DNA of 64,000 bases from Budorcas taxicolor (GCF_023091745.1 NC_068915.1:55114001-55178000); one strand, 5' to 3'. Numbered from the stretch's first letter, positions 35,714 to 47,691 are shown. Numbers and translations: made by a program. Notes: generated by a model not told the origin, from the sequence alone.

Positions 35714-36096
35714 GTTTTTCTTCCATTTCCCTCTTCTCCCAATACCCAGATCATGATAACTACTTGTCTGAGGGTAGAGCAATAGAGATGCTATATACCT
35801 CTTGGAAGCTGAGAAAGTGTATCTTTTCTACTTAAAAGAACTTTCCTCCTGAGTAATTTCTTGTCTCATTTTACAGAAGCCATTTTCAAGATTCTATTAA
35901 ACTGTACCAGCTGGAGTAACAAATTTCCCCTTGTGATAAGATGTCTAGCACTTACCAAGTGGGAGTTTTACCTAGTTCATGTCTAATACATACAAAGTGT
36001 AAAAGCATTATCCTAGTCTATGATGATTATGGTATGAAAACTCATTACATTGACTAGATAACTTCATTTAGGGAAGAGAATGTAAGATAGATACCG
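35714..36096. other. single-copy DNA
   Basis: No gene or transposon recognised. Confidence 0.5.
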
Positions 36097-36770
36097 GTTA
36101 TATTAGTTTACTAGGGCTCTTATTAACAAAATACCATAAATTGAATGACATTTTTTTTTTTTTCTCACAGTTCTGAAGTTTAGAAGAATGAAATCAAGGT
36201 GATGGTCAGGCTGATTCTTTCTGAGAACTATGAAGAAGTATCTATTCCATGTGTGTCCTCTAGTTTCCAATGATTTGCTGGTGACTTTTGGCATTCTTTG
36301 ACATATAGAAGCATCACTTCCATCTTTGGTTCATCTTTACACAGTGTTCTTCTTGTGTATATCTGCCTCCAGTTTCCCCCTTTTGGTAAGGACACCAGTT
36401 CTGTTGGATTAGACATCTACCCAATGGCTCAGAGACTAAAGCGTCTGCCTGCAATGCGGGAGACCCAGATTCGATCCCTGGGTTGGGAAAATTCCCTGGA
36501 GAAGGAGAATGGCAACCCACTCCAGTACTCTTGCCTGGAGAATCCCATGGAGGGAGGATCCTGGTAAGCTACAGTCCATGGGGTTGCAAAGAGTAGGACA
36601 TGATTGAGCAACTTCACTTTCTTTCTTTCAGTATTAGTATGACCACTTCTTAAATATATCTGCAATGACCTTATTTCTAAATAAGTTCACACTCTGAAGT
36701 ACTGGAAGTTAAGACTTAAACATACAATTGGGGAATGCAGACAAAATTCAAACCATAGCCCTGTTATTTT
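36097..36770 (-). mobile_element. MLT1-like (ERVL-MaLR) LTR, antisense, with SINE inside
   Basis: 'tattagtttactagggctct', 'taccataaattgaatgac', 'ctcacagttctgaagtttag' and 'ggtaaggacacc', then after the SINE 'gaccttatttctaaataagt' and 'gaagtactggaagttaagac', follow the reverse complement of an MLT1-type LTR. It is old, and the left half is degraded. No internal retroviral sequence adjoins it, so it is a solo LTR. Confidence 0.6.
36424..36632 (+). mobile_element. Bov-tA SINE nested in MLT1-like LTR
   Basis: tRNA head 'gactaaagcgtctgcctgca' with a well-kept B box 'agattcgatccctg', and body 'ggcaacccactccagtactc'. The LTR sequence continues on both sides. Only a weak ATTAG-type duplication is visible. 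Confidence 0.9.
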
Positions 36771-38097
36771 TGTCAATTACTTTCCTATAACTGAATACAT
36801 TTTTTTAAATTATTATTTGAAAAACTGAAAAATAACTCTGAATAATATTGGCAGAGAGAAATTCATTGAAAGAATAATGAGTACTTGAAGGAATTGTCAG
36901 AAGTTTCAGGAAAGCATGCACAGATATGTGCCTGAAGCAAGAAGTCTAAGAAGGAGACATAAGAAACTCTATGAAGACATATAGTAGGAGCTGGGCTCTC
37001 CTCTCAACAAAACACACATATTGGGGAATTCTGGAAATGTGTAAATAGGCTTCATATGTTGGACAGCCTAAGACTAAATGTCCACAGTAAGGTGCTGTTA
37101 TTATATTTCTTTGTTGTCTTGAGAGTATAGTTAATATAAATAACATTACTTTAAAAGATCACCTGTGGAGAAAGGAGTTAGAGGAATTGAAGCTTGGTGT
37201 CATTGTGGCAAATAATAGTGAAACAAATATCATTAAACATTCAAAGGTAGGAGATTTTCCCTTGACCCTAAGCCAGGCATTGAAATGAGGGCTAGGACTT
37301 AAATAAGCAGACAAAGAGACAGGGTTTCTGATAAAAGATATGACACTGAGGGAAGAACGGATTTGTACTTTGAGGGTACAAATAATGTACAATTTTGTTG
37401 AAGGGACACATTTGTATAACTATGGAATGGTATAAGTTTCTCCATTTGGCCAGGTCATTTATGGCCTGTTATGTCAGAATAAAGGGTTTGAATGTTATTC
37501 TGCAGAGAATGAAATATTGTTTAAGAGAAGGAAGTGTCCTTTTTAGGAAGAGTATTCTAGCAAATTATATCTTGCAGAGGAGAGTTTTGCAGGCATGAAA
37601 CAAGTTAGCAGAAAATGCAACAGTTATGAAAAACAACTGCAATTGATATAACATTTTGGAAATATAGCAAAATGGTCAAATTTATGAAATTTTATAGAAA
37701 GAAAATAATAGAACTTGGTAGAGAAATAAAGCACTGGAGAGATATATACATCTCTAATGTTTTAAGCCTCATGACTACATGAAATGTAGTTTCTTTGGCA
37801 CATACAAGAAATAAGACAGGGAAAATGGACTGCCATCAAATATTGATATCTTTTAAATGCTGTGTTTAAAATAGTAGCAGAATATTCCAAAGAATAGTAT
37901 GTGTAAATAAATAAAAGCATGGGATGCAGAAGAGATGGAGCTGAAGACATAGGTTCGAAAGACAATTATAGAGACATAAAAGTAATCCAAACAACTTTAT
38001 TCTGAGGCAGAGACAGTGCAAAGAAACAGCCTCAAAATAACTAGAGCTCATGCATCTAAAGCCAAGATGTGTTAGTTTGATGTTATTCATGAATTCT
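36771..38097. other. single-copy DNA
   Basis: No gene or transposon recognised; small frames lack motifs. Confidence 0.5.
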
Positions 38098-38370
38098 TTT
38101 TTTATTAGAGTATAGTTTCTTTTTTAAAGGTAGATACAGCAATGTGAATCAGCTGTATATATGTATCCCTTTTTTTAAATTTCCTTACCATTTACATCAC
38201 CACAGAGTATTGAGCAGGGTTCTCTGTGCTGTATAGTAGGTTCTTATTAATTACCCATTTATACATAGTATCAATGGTGAATATATGTCAATCCCAATCT
38301 CACAGTTCATCCCACCACCACCCTTCCCCTTTGGTCTCCATACGGTTGTTCTCTATATCTGCATATTCAT
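38098..38370 (-). mobile_element. L1 3' UTR fragment, antisense
   Basis: 'gtgaatcagctgtatatatg', 'tgtgctgtatagtaggttct' and 'tctccatacggttgttctct' match the reverse complement of an artiodactyl L1 3' UTR. No coding portion. Confidence 0.7.
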
Positions 38371-38925
38371 GAACTCTTATAACTCTTATAACTTGAATTG
38401 TAGAAAATGAATCATTACCCAAGGTAGTGATCAATTATTATATTATTTATCATTTATTCTATTGTAATTATATGAATTGTTATATATGATATGTTTATTA
38501 AGTAGTAATTACAGTCTCAAAGAATTTAGGATGACATTATCTAACTTCAATATCTACATATATGTTCATATAACTTTAATTAAGGAATATAATTAAAATT
38601 AAGGATCTTACCATGGTTCAAACATTCAATATCAATAGCCAGGATATAAATTCTATTAATATTTTCTCACTAACCATCTTCAAGATAATTCATATCTGGG
38701 CAGTACATGGAATATGTAATAATTCTCTGTAATTATTATAATTTTATTATAATAATCATTATAATATAACCAATGTATAATTATATATATATATATTATA
38801 TATAACATAACATATAATTATTATGATAATTTTCCCATGGTAAAAATTAGTGTTTTTAGTTATACAGTGTAACCATTAAACTCACATTAGAAAAAAAGAG
38901 AATCATGAATTCAGAATACATTTGC
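38371..38925. other. AT-rich spacer with (TA)n
   Basis: A TA-rich low-complexity block lies at about 38750-38825. No gene recognised. Confidence 0.55.
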
Positions 38926-40521
38926 ATGACTTCAGGCTCTACTACAAAGCCACAGTCATCAATACAGTATGGTACTGGCACAAAGACAGAGATATAGATC
39001 AATGGAACAAAATAGAAAGCCCAGAGATAAATCCACACACCTATGGACACCTTATCTTTGACGAAGGAGGAAAAAATATACAATGGATTAACGACAATCT
39101 CTTTAACAAGTGGTGCTGGGAAAACTGGTCAACCACTTGTAAAAGAATGAAACCAGAACACTTTCTAACACCATACACAAAAATACTCAAAATAGTTTAA
39201 AGATCTAAATGTAACACCAGAAACTATACAACTCCTAGAGGAGAACATAGGCAAAACACTCTCCGACATACATCACAGCAGGATCCTCTATGACCCACCT
39301 CCCAGAATATTGGAAATAAAAGCAAAAATAAGCAAATGGGACCTAATTAAACTTAAAAGCTTCTGCACAACAAAGGAAACTATAAGCAAGGTGAAAAGAC
39401 AGCCTTCAGAATGGGAGAAAATAATAGCAAATGAAGCAACTGACAAACAACTAATCTCAAAAATATACAAGCAACTCGTGCAGCTCAATTCCTGAAAAAT
39501 AAACGACCCAATCAAAAAATGAGCCAAAGAAATAAATAGACATTTCTCCAAAGAAGACATACAGATGGCTAACAAACACATGAAAAAAGCTCAACATCAC
39601 TCATTATCAGAGAAATGCAAATCAAAACCACAATGAGGTACCATTTCACATCAGTCAGAATGGCTGCGATCCAAAAGTCTACAAGCAATAAATGCTGGCG
39701 AGGGTGTGGAGAAAAGGGAACCCTCTTACACTGTTGGTGGGAATGCAAACTAGTCCAGCCACTATGGAGAACAGTGTGGAGATTCCTTAAAAAACTGGAA
39801 ATTGAACTGCCTTATGACCCAGCAATCCCACTGCTGGGCATACACACTGAGGAAACCAGAATTGAAAGAGACACGTGTACCCCAATGTTCATTGCAGCAC
39901 TGTTTATAATAGCCAGGACATGGAAGCAACCTAGATGTCCATCAGCAGATGAATGGATAAGAAAGCTGTGGCACATATACACAATGGAGTATTACTCAGC
40001 CATAAAAAGGAATACATTTGAATCAGTTCTAATGAGGTGGATGAAACTGGAGCCTATTATACAGAGTGAAGTAAGACAAGGAAAAAAAAAAAACACCAAT
40101 ACAGTATACTAACGCATATATATGGAATTTAGAAAGATGGTAACGATAACCCTTTATGTGAGACAGCCAAAGAGACACATATGTATAGAACAGTCTTTTG
40201 GACTCTGTGGGAGAGGGAAAGGGTGGGATGATTTGGGAGAATGGCATTGAAACATGTATAATATCTTATATGAAACAAATCGACAGTCCAGGTTCAATGC
40301 ATGATACTGGATGCTTGGGGCTGGTGCACTGAGACGACCCAGAGGGATGGTACAGGGAGGGAGGAGGAAGGGAGTTTTAGGATGGGATCACGTGTATACC
40401 TGTGGAGGATTCATGCTGATATTTGGCAAAACCAATACAATATTGTAAAGCAATTAACCTCCAATTAAATAAATTTATTTAAATAAATAAATTAAATTTT
40501 CTGTAATAAAGCCTGAAAAAT
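38926..40521 (+). mobile_element. L1 (ruminant L1-BT type) 3' fragment
   Basis: Begins abruptly in ORF2 ('gacttcaggctctactacaa') and runs through the C-terminal domain and 3' UTR to an AATAAA-rich tail. TACATTTGC at 38917-38925 and 40522-40530 is a 9-bp target duplication. Confidence 0.92.
38928..40112 (+). pseudogene. L1 ORF2 C-terminal third, broken
   Basis: Pieces 38922-39200 (YKATVINTVWYWHKDRDIDQ, NKWCWENWSTTCKRMKPEHF), 39310-39495 (KWDLIKLKSFCTTKETISKV) and 39615-40112 (CWRGCGEKGTLLHCWWEC, then LPYDPAIPLLGIHTEETRIE) represent ORF2p downstream of the RT. The last piece keeps the cysteine-rich motif in full. Frameshifts near 39190 and 39590 and a stop at 39493 break it. Closely similar to the copy at 20.4-21.7 kb. 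No RT or endonuclease domain is present. Confidence 0.88.
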
Positions 40522-40578
40522 TACATTTGCTTATTAGTGTTCATTATTCTGAATCCAAGTAGCAAATCATTCTAAACT

Positions 40579-40627
40579 AGTCTGGACAAGTGCAAGTCTG
40601 AAACAGTCCATGGCTGTTACTTCATAA
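40579..40627 (+). repeat. long direct repeat, left copy, first part
   Basis: 'agtctggacaagtgcaagt' and 'ttacttcataa' match 49361-49401. This copy has about 12 extra bases in the middle. The provirus follows at once, and the remainder of the copy lies at 49097-49124. The last four bases (ATAA, 40624-40627) are also the proviral target duplication. Confidence 0.8.
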
Positions 40628-41147
40628 TGTTGTAGCCATGCATTCCAGGAAACAAACTCACTCAGAAGAACAATGTAGATAATGGAGTGCAGTTTATTAC
40701 ACCGGAGGGCCCAAGGCAGAGTCTTCTCTTAGCCAAGGACCCCGACCAGTTTTTGTAAAAACCTACATGCTCAAACCCACCTCCCCAAATTATCTGAAAC
40801 TAGTCTGAACAAAGGAAACAAAAAAGATACAATCAAAGTTAACCTACGATTCGTGTGCCTTAAGCCTAGGTAGTCAACAGTGAACAATTATCAATAGGCC
40901 TGTGGTCATACACCAATAAACATAATAGAATTTATTATTCTACTTGGTTATACAGATAATTAGGGTCCTTTTTTAGGCGACAGAGAGTCTAGGTACAAGC
41001 CCTGGGGCTTTTCCATCTAGGGGGTCTAGTTTTTCAGTTGGTATGTTGTTTCCATAGATACTGGGCATATAGCTCAAAGTCCACAGTCTGGCCGAAGATG
41101 GAGTCCTGCTTTCAAGCTGGAGCCTGTTCTGTCTGTTTCCTCCTTCA
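40628..41147 (-). repeat. 3' LTR of the provirus (520 bp)
   Basis: Viral sense runs from 41147 (TGAAGGAGG) to 40628 (CTACAACA). The polyadenylation signal AATAAA is at 40693-40698. Compared with the 5' LTR it lacks about 16 bp including the TATA-like box, and it has one rather than two copies of a 22-bp unit. Confidence 0.94.
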
Positions 41148-41162
41148 TTACCCCCTCTTGAT
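41148..41162 (-). promoter_or_regulatory. polypurine tract
   Basis: In viral sense, AAGAGGGGGTAA lies immediately before the 3' LTR, the usual plus-strand primer position. Confidence 0.8.
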
Positions 41163-41166
41163 GTTC

Positions 41167-42725
41167 TTAACTCATAATATGAGCATCACTCATAGGGATA
41201 TATTGCACTCTGCCTCTCCAACCACCTATTTGGGAGAATGACACAATGCTTTGGGTTACAAAGTTCATAATACATTGTAAAATGCAGGGTCCACAAAGCG
41301 GAACTATCAAAGCAACTGTAACAATGGTAAATATAGTTTTCTACCAATCACCCTTCACCCAAGACAGGACTGAAGTCCAGAAAAAAAATGCTTTCATTTG
41401 ACATTGCTTTTACCTGGTTTTTCATGTCATCTAAAACAGCTGATACATTGCCAGATAAATCAGGAATATATACACAATATTCAACCTTAATTATACCACA
41501 AGTCCCTCCTTGAGCAGCTGTGAGCATGTCCAAAGCCATTCTATTTTGAATCACCACTTTCCTTATTTGAATTTATTCTTCATTAAAAGCTTCGATGGTT
41601 TTATCACTATCTAAGAGGGCCTGTTTTGTGAAATTAGTCAAGGCTTCTAATTTAATCATAATATTTGTTGTCCCTATAGGAGGTACGAATAAAACAGTGA
41701 TATATTCATACTATTGAAACACAGACCTTGGCCACCTAGCATGTAAATAAGGTAGATTTACCGGGGCTTGTTATAAGTTAGGCTTTATGCTGCCATGGGC
41801 AAAAACAAATCCCAGTGTGCAACGGCTCACCCAGCTGATTGGTAACCAAGGCCAAAGGTTAGGCCCACAAAGCCATTGGGTTCTGTTGGGCACCACCCAG
41901 CTGATTCCAGGGTTATATTTCCCATCAGAGCCTGGCCAGTGAATGAACTAGTCGGGGTGGTATGTGACCTCGAATGTTTGTTTACATTGTTCAGGGGATA
42001 GGTACCCCATATATTTTAGTTCTTTTGGGTTTAATGGATGGTCACCAAACCCTACCCTTCATTCTTTTTGTTCCCAGCATATCGCTGTGGAAATACTTAA
42101 TTGACCCTTTTCTGGGTTCATCTGGAAATATTCATCGCAGACATGGTAGAATTGTTCAACATACCTAGAGGCCTGTGCTCCCTTGACGGTCAGGAAGATT
42201 TTTTTCCTTTTTGTTCTCTAAATATGAGGTATAGGCTTTTGATATTCCTATGAAACTGATGTTTATATCAAATGCAGCCCCATGACCAGAGACTATTGAC
42301 TGTAGGTCTGGCTTACACCAAGAGAGCAGGGAGAGATTATGATTGACAAGAGAAAGGAAAGTCTCTTTTTGTCATCCCAGAAAAGACCAGAGTGGTTTAA
42401 AAACTCCTTGGCAGAGTGGTGACACCCACCAAGGAAGTCCCTCCATCACAGACAGAGGCATAGCCCCACATACCCAGCCGTTGGAGGTGTTGTGGAAGTC
42501 CGCATAGGAATGTGCCCATGAGATGAAAACATTGTCTTGAGTTGAAATGGAAGTTAAATTCAAAATCACGTTGATGAGGCCAAGCAGCAGGAATTGATTA
42601 TGTGGCTTCATCCTGAAGGGGCTCATCCAGGATCTTCTTTTCCTTCTTCTTATGGATGATCTTAGTCTCTCGAGGGTCAGTGGGGTCCACCCACGCAGTC
42701 CACTTGGTGTTTTCTGGGTCTGCAT
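41167..42725 (-). pseudogene. env pseudogene of the provirus
   Basis: The envelope gene (surface plus transmembrane subunits) in pieces. The N-terminal frame 42372-42725 overlaps the end of pol and contains a hydrophobic signal-peptide-like stretch (FLLLGLINVILNL) followed by SU sequence with W/C-rich blocks (GWVCGAMPLSV, LPWWVSPL). The middle (41558-42371) is full of stops and shifts. The frame 41348-41557 is the TM ectodomain around the immunosuppressive-domain-like region and its CX6CC motif, in which the first Cys of the CC pair is Tyr. A membrane anchor with two cysteines follows in another frame (about 41210-41320), ending at a TAA at 41167. It cannot produce a functional envelope. Confidence 0.88.
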
Positions 42726-45200
42726 GGTATGTTCTCTTCATTCTCATGTGGTGGATATTGGCAGTGACACCTGTAACTTTAACTGTAGTAGGGGTGGTTA
42801 GAACAACAGTATATGGACGCTTCCAATGTGGGGCCAAGGAGTCGTGTTTCCAGTCCTTGACCCACACCTGATCCCCAGGCACAAATTTGTGAATCTGTTC
42901 CCCAGGGGGGAATGACACCCTTTCTTGTACAAACTTAGTTACTGATTTATTACCTTTCCCAGTTGTTCCATCTTCTGTGAAATCTCATCTTTCCATACCT
43001 GAGGCAAATTTGTTGACGCTTGTTTTATTATGAGAGGGGGTCTCCCATACACAATTTCATATGGAGAATAGCCATGGCACCGTAGGATCATCCTGAGTCT
43101 GAGCAGAGCCTTCGGAAACAAGTCCACCCAGGATCAATCAGTCTCTATGGTCCACTTGGAGAGTGTGACTCTAAGTGTCTGGTTGGTTCCTTCCACCATC
43201 CCAGAACTCTGGGGGCCTATATGCTGTATGTAATTTCTACTTGATGTTTAAAGTTTTGGTTACTTGTTGTACTAAATCAGCTATGAAAGCTGGGCCACTG
43301 TTTGATCCAATGATGGCAGGAAATCCAAATCTGGGAACTATCTCCCTAAGCAGGCACCAGTCTACTTCTGATGTTCTTTCAGTCTGGGTAGGAAAAGCTT
43401 CTACCCATCCTGAGAACATACATACCACGATCAGCAGGTAACAGTAATGTTGGTGAGGTTTCATTTCAGTGAAGTCGACTTCCAGGTGTTCAAAGGGCAG
43501 TGTGCTTTTTAGCTGAATCCCCGGAGATTTCTGTCTGTGCTGAGAGGCAGCTTTGACCTGTGAGTAGGCAGTGCAGTTCTGAGGTTCTGTCCTGCATAGG
43601 GAAGAGAGATGGGAAACCAAGAAATATTTTTGAATTAGCTCTTCCAGTTTATCATGGCCTAGGTGGGTCGCTTGGTGTGTTTGGCTTACCAGAGTGGGTG
43701 TCAGCTCCTCCAGTACCAATAATTTGCCACTTGGCAATTCCCACCATCCCTTTTCAGTCTTGTTGGCCCTTTCTAATTTGGCTAGTTGGTTTTGGGCTTC
43801 AGTTATTCTGGAGAGTCCAGCGTTAGCTCAGGCAGGTCCACCAATATGATAACTTTCATAGGGGACTTCCCTTGTCACCCCCAAGCCTTTGGCTGCTTGT
43901 TTAGTGGTCTTATCTGTCAGTCTGTTTCCCTGAGCCCAGGGGGTTATCCTCTTTTCGATGTCTTCAGCAGTGTATGACTGCAACCCTTTCTGGTTCCCAG
44001 GCAGCATCTAATATAGTCTTAATTTCTTCCTTATTTTTAATATCTTTTCCACTAGTTGTCAAAAGGCCTCTCTCCTTATACAGAGCTCTGTGTACATGTA
44101 GTGTGGCAAAAGCATACCTGGAATCTGTGTAAATGTTTGACTTCTTACCTTTTGACAGCTGGAGGGCCCAGATTAGAGCATATAGTTTGGCCCGTTGAGC
44201 AGACCAGTGTGATGGTAGAGAGCTAGCCTCAACGATGGTTTCTTCCATGACCTCTGCATATCCCAACAGTTGTCTTTGTTTCACCAGGCCAGTGCCATTG
44301 GTGTACAGGACCAAATCTGGGTCCGGAATTGGCTCATCTCTCAAGTCAGGTCTGCTGGCATACTTTCTTGCAATCATGTGAGGGCCCACCTTCTCCCACA
44401 GGAGGGAGAGTGGCTGGATTCAGGGCCTGATAAGGCTCAGTAGTAACATGGGGGTTCTCACATAAAAGTCCCTGGTATTGAGCAATCCGGGATGTTAACC
44501 GCCATTTATGGAGGTCCCCTCGTGGGAGAGTGTTGACCTCATGCAGTACTTTTATGATCAAATCTTGACACAAAGTCATCTTTGTTGCCTCCTGGCCCAG
44601 TAAGGGAACTGCAGCAACTGCCTGTAAGCATCCCAGCCACCCAGTGGCAACATTGTCCAGCCATTTCAGAGATAAAGCACGGGTTTGTCCCATGTCCCCA
44701 TAGTCTGGCACAACACTCCCATAGCCACCTTGTCCTTTTCAGTCACATAGAGTAAATGGCTTAGCAAAGTCTGGTAGGCCCAAGGCGGGTGCTTACATAA
44801 TTGTACTGGGTTTGAGTTCTATTACCAGTGGAACTTGTTTTGCAAACCTGGTGGGGGGTGGGAGTTGGTGGTTGTCTTCAGCCTAGACCTCAGGGAATTG
44901 TTAACTCACTCTCTCTCTCTCTCTCTGTCTCTCGACTATTTAGCCCATCTGGTTTTCCTTCCAGGAGACTGTGCAACCTCCATTCATCTTGAGGGATTAT
45001 CAAGAGGAAGAGTAATTGGGTGGTTGAGCCCACTGGAAGAATGGGTCTTTCATGGGGGGCAAGGTCACTTGTGTCACCAATTTAGGTAGCAAGTCTCTTC
45101 CCAACAAAGGTACTGGGCATTCAAGGATGTATAAAACTTCATGAGTCACTTTGTGTCCCCACATCTGACATTTTTGGGGTAGGCTTGAGACACAAAGGCT
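42598..45200 (-). pseudogene. pol pseudogene (protease remnant, RNase H, integrase)
   Basis: In viral order: about 45050-45170 carries a protease C-terminal scrap (a LLGRDLL-type motif), with the active site not found. The RT palm with its YxDD motif is deleted. At 44346-44711 is the connection region. At 43964-44389 is RNase H, where the first catalytic Asp reads Asn (LYTNGTG) and the Glu reads Lys (AKLYAL), while YTDSRYAF keeps its Asp. At 43237-43737 is the integrase zinc finger and core, with the first Asp kept (LEVDFTEM) and the second replaced (IGSNSGPAF). Codons for the catalytic Glu (about 43190) are present but out of frame. At 42939-43127 and 42598-42918 is the C-terminal DNA-binding part, overlapping env. 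Enzymatically dead at several points. Confidence 0.9.
44907..44932 (-). repeat. (CT)n at the pol deletion scar
   Basis: A short CT repeat lies where the reverse transcriptase palm should be, between protease-like and RT-connection sequence. Confidence 0.7.
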
Positions 45201-46441
45201 TCATTTATCACTAGCTGAGACCCAGCAGCCTCTGGATTTATTGGCATATAATGTCTATAGGCCTCACACAGTCCTTCCTAGAACTCAGAGGGTGATTCAC
45301 TTTCCCTTTGAATCACTTTGGAGGATTTTGCCATACTCATAGGTTTTTGGGCCCCCCTCTTGATACTTTGTAAAACAGCTGCCCAATATCTCTCCAGGTG
45401 GCCCATCCCTTCCTCTGTGTTATAGTCCCAATTGGATCTCTCATCGTGGATGGCTAGTTCTGCCCACCGCTGCGGGTTTGTGGTACCCTCAGGTGCCATT
45501 TCTCTTAACCATTTTCTGGCCTCAGTTAGGATCCTGTGTTTTTCCTCAGTGCTGAAAAGTAAGGCTAGTAGTTGGATTATGTCATCCCATGTAGGGTGGT
45601 GGGTTCGAAAAATAGTTTCCATTAGCCTAATCATGGCTTGTGGCTCCTCCGAGTATAGTGCAGTATGTCTCTCCCAGTTTAATATATCTGTAGAGGTAAA
45701 TGGCTGGTAATAATAGGCTACAGGGGGCAGATGGTAGTGCCCACATGTGTCCTGAACCAGACGCTGTTGTAGCTCTCTGAGGTGCATCTATAGTGGGGTT
45801 CTTTCCACCTGTTCCTTGGCAGAGTACAGCCTCTGAATAAGTCCTGTGTTTTCTTCCCCCTTCCTGTCAGTACTCACCAGGAGAGGTGGATACAATCTAG
45901 GAGATCCGGCTGAGGTGGAATCCTGGGGGCATTGACCAGAGGTCTCCATCACTGGGATTGGAGCCTGCTGAAATGGCAGCTCTATGATCTCCGGGAGAGA
46001 CGGTGGAGGAGCGCGGCTGCTGCAGGAACTTCATCTGGCCCTGGATCAGGCATTAAGGCAGCCTCTGGTCCTGATGGAGCACTGAGAGGCAAGCATGTGA
46101 TTATCCAGTATTGGGGAGGGGTCAGGTCATCCCCATCCAAATCCTGTAGAATTTCCTTTTTTATCATCAGTCAATTTTTTTGCCATTAGTATTTTTCCAT
46201 TTCCCTTCTGGATACAGAACCGTGTCCAAGTAGGAGGGTCTTGAGCTAGCCTTAGCCATGAATCAGTATATAGATATTGATCTGGGTGTCCTGGCTCTCC
46301 TGTGACTACTGTATAGACTGCTTCCACTATTTTTAAGTTCATGGTGTCCTCTGGTGGCTATCCTACTCCCATGGGGGGCCATTTGACCTCACAGATTATA
46401 TGGGGGTGGTTAGGCCTCATCTTCACCCCATCAGTTCAATT

Positions 46442-47539
46442 CAGTCGCTTAGTTGTGTCCGACTCTTTGCGACCCCATGAATGGCAGCATGCCAGGCCTC
46501 CCTGTCTATCACCAACTCCCAGAGTTCACTCAGACTCATGTTCATCGAGTCAGTGATGCCATTCAGCCATCTCATCCTCTGTCGTCCCCTTCTCCTCCTG
46601 CCCCCAATCACTCCCAGCATCAAAGTCTTTTCCAATGAGTCAACTCTTCACATGAGGTGGCCAAAGTACTGCAGTTTCAGCTTTAGCACCTGTCCTTCCA
46701 AAGAACACCCAGCACTGATCTCCTTTTGAATGGACTGGTTGGATCTCCTTGCAGTCCAAGGGATTCTCAAGAGTCTTCTCCAACACCTCAGTTCAAAAGC
46801 ATCAATTCTTTGGTGCTCAGCTTTCTTCACAGTCCAACTCTCACATCCATACATAACCACTGGAAAAACCATAGCCTTGACTAGATGGACCTTAGTCGCA
46901 AAGTGAAATCTCTGCTTTTGAATATGCTATCTGGGTTGGACATAACTTTTCTTCCAAGGAGTAACCATCTTTTAATTTCATGGCTGCAGTCATCATCTGC
47001 AGTGATTTTGGAGCCCCCCAAAATAAAGTCTGACACTGTTTCCATTGTTTCCCCATCTATTTCCCATGAAGTGATGGGACCAGATGCCATGATCTTCCTT
47101 TTCTGAATGTTGAGCTTTAAGCCAACTTTTTCACTCTCCTCTTTCACTTTCATCAAGAGGCTTTTTAGTTCCTCTTCACTTTTCTGCCATAAGAGTGGTG
47201 TCATCTGCATATCTGAGGTGATTGATATTTCTCCTGGCAATCTTGATTCCAGCTTGTGTTTCTTCCAGTCCAGTATTTCTCATGATGTACTCTGCATATA
47301 AGTTAAATAAGCAGGGTGACAATAAGCAAGGAGTACCTTGACGTACTCCTTTTCCTATTTGGAACCAGTCTGTTGTTCCATGTCCAGTTCTAAATGTTGC
47401 TTCCTGACCTGCATACAGATTTCTCAAGAGGCAGGTCAGGTGGTCTGGTATTCCCATCTCTCTCAGAATTTTCCACAGTTTATTGTGATCCACACAGTCA
47501 AAGGCTTTGTCATAGTCAATAAAGCAGAAATAGATGTTT
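46442..47539 (-). mobile_element. BovB LINE inserted in gag matrix
   Basis: A 1.1-kb 5'-truncated BovB in the same orientation as the provirus, from the 3' tail to just upstream of RT motif A. TTCACCCCAT at 46432-46441 and 47540-47549 is a perfect 10-bp target duplication, so the BovB came after the provirus. The RT is close to the ruminant norm (YADD encoded near 47205), with a frameshift next to the active site and another near 46900. Confidence 0.95.
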
Positions 47540-47625
47540 TTCACCCCATAGTCTCCTCCAAATCCCTTCTTTAAATTTTTAATCATGCACTCCAATACAC
47601 TTGCCTTAGATTCACTTCCCCTCAT
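47176..47625 (-). pseudogene. accidental gag-BovB fusion frame, 149 codons
   Basis: The frame opens at the provirus gag Met (47625), reads about 28 matrix residues, crosses the insertion junction at 47539/47540 and continues in phase into BovB RT: motif A (FIDYDKAFDCVD), the motif B region with a small insertion (QGTPCLLSPCLFNLY) and LRYADDTTLM, stopping soon after. The phase match is by chance of the insertion point. A two-family frame like this would be mis-annotated as a single protein. Nothing indicates it is expressed, apart from lying downstream of the provirus's own 5' LTR and leader. Confidence 0.85.
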
Positions 47626-47691
47626 CTTGCTTACATTCTCGGACTTTCCTCTGCTTTTATTTTTTGTTCTGTCTACAAAGTTCTTGGTACC

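Larger units (their letters stand above)
45201..47625 (-). pseudogene. gag pseudogene, split by BovB
   Basis: Viral order: a start Met at 47625 and about 28 residues of matrix (CMIKNLKKGFGGDYGVK), then the BovB at 46442-47539. Matrix resumes at 46441 (CEVKWPPMGVG) and continues in 46127-46342 (PGHPDQYLYTDSWL). A tryptophan codon of the conserved VGWP block is TAG near 46363. The p12-like proline-rich stretch (45788-46126) is broken. Capsid p30 follows at 45278-45787 (PFTSTDILNW, FRTHHPTWDDIIQLL, TEEKHRILTEARKW), with its C-terminus near 45200-45270. No nucleocapsid CCHC zinc knuckle was found before the protease scrap, so NC appears deleted. The second residue is Arg, so the usual myristoylation glycine is not in place. 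Gag would normally assemble virions at the plasma membrane. Confidence 0.9.

Noticed and set aside
42656..42871. Plus-strand frames across the provirus (42656-42871, 43175-43441, 43560-43826, 45432-45710)
   Set aside because: They are antisense to clear gag/pol sequence and have no family similarity. An antisense viral gene is not supported.
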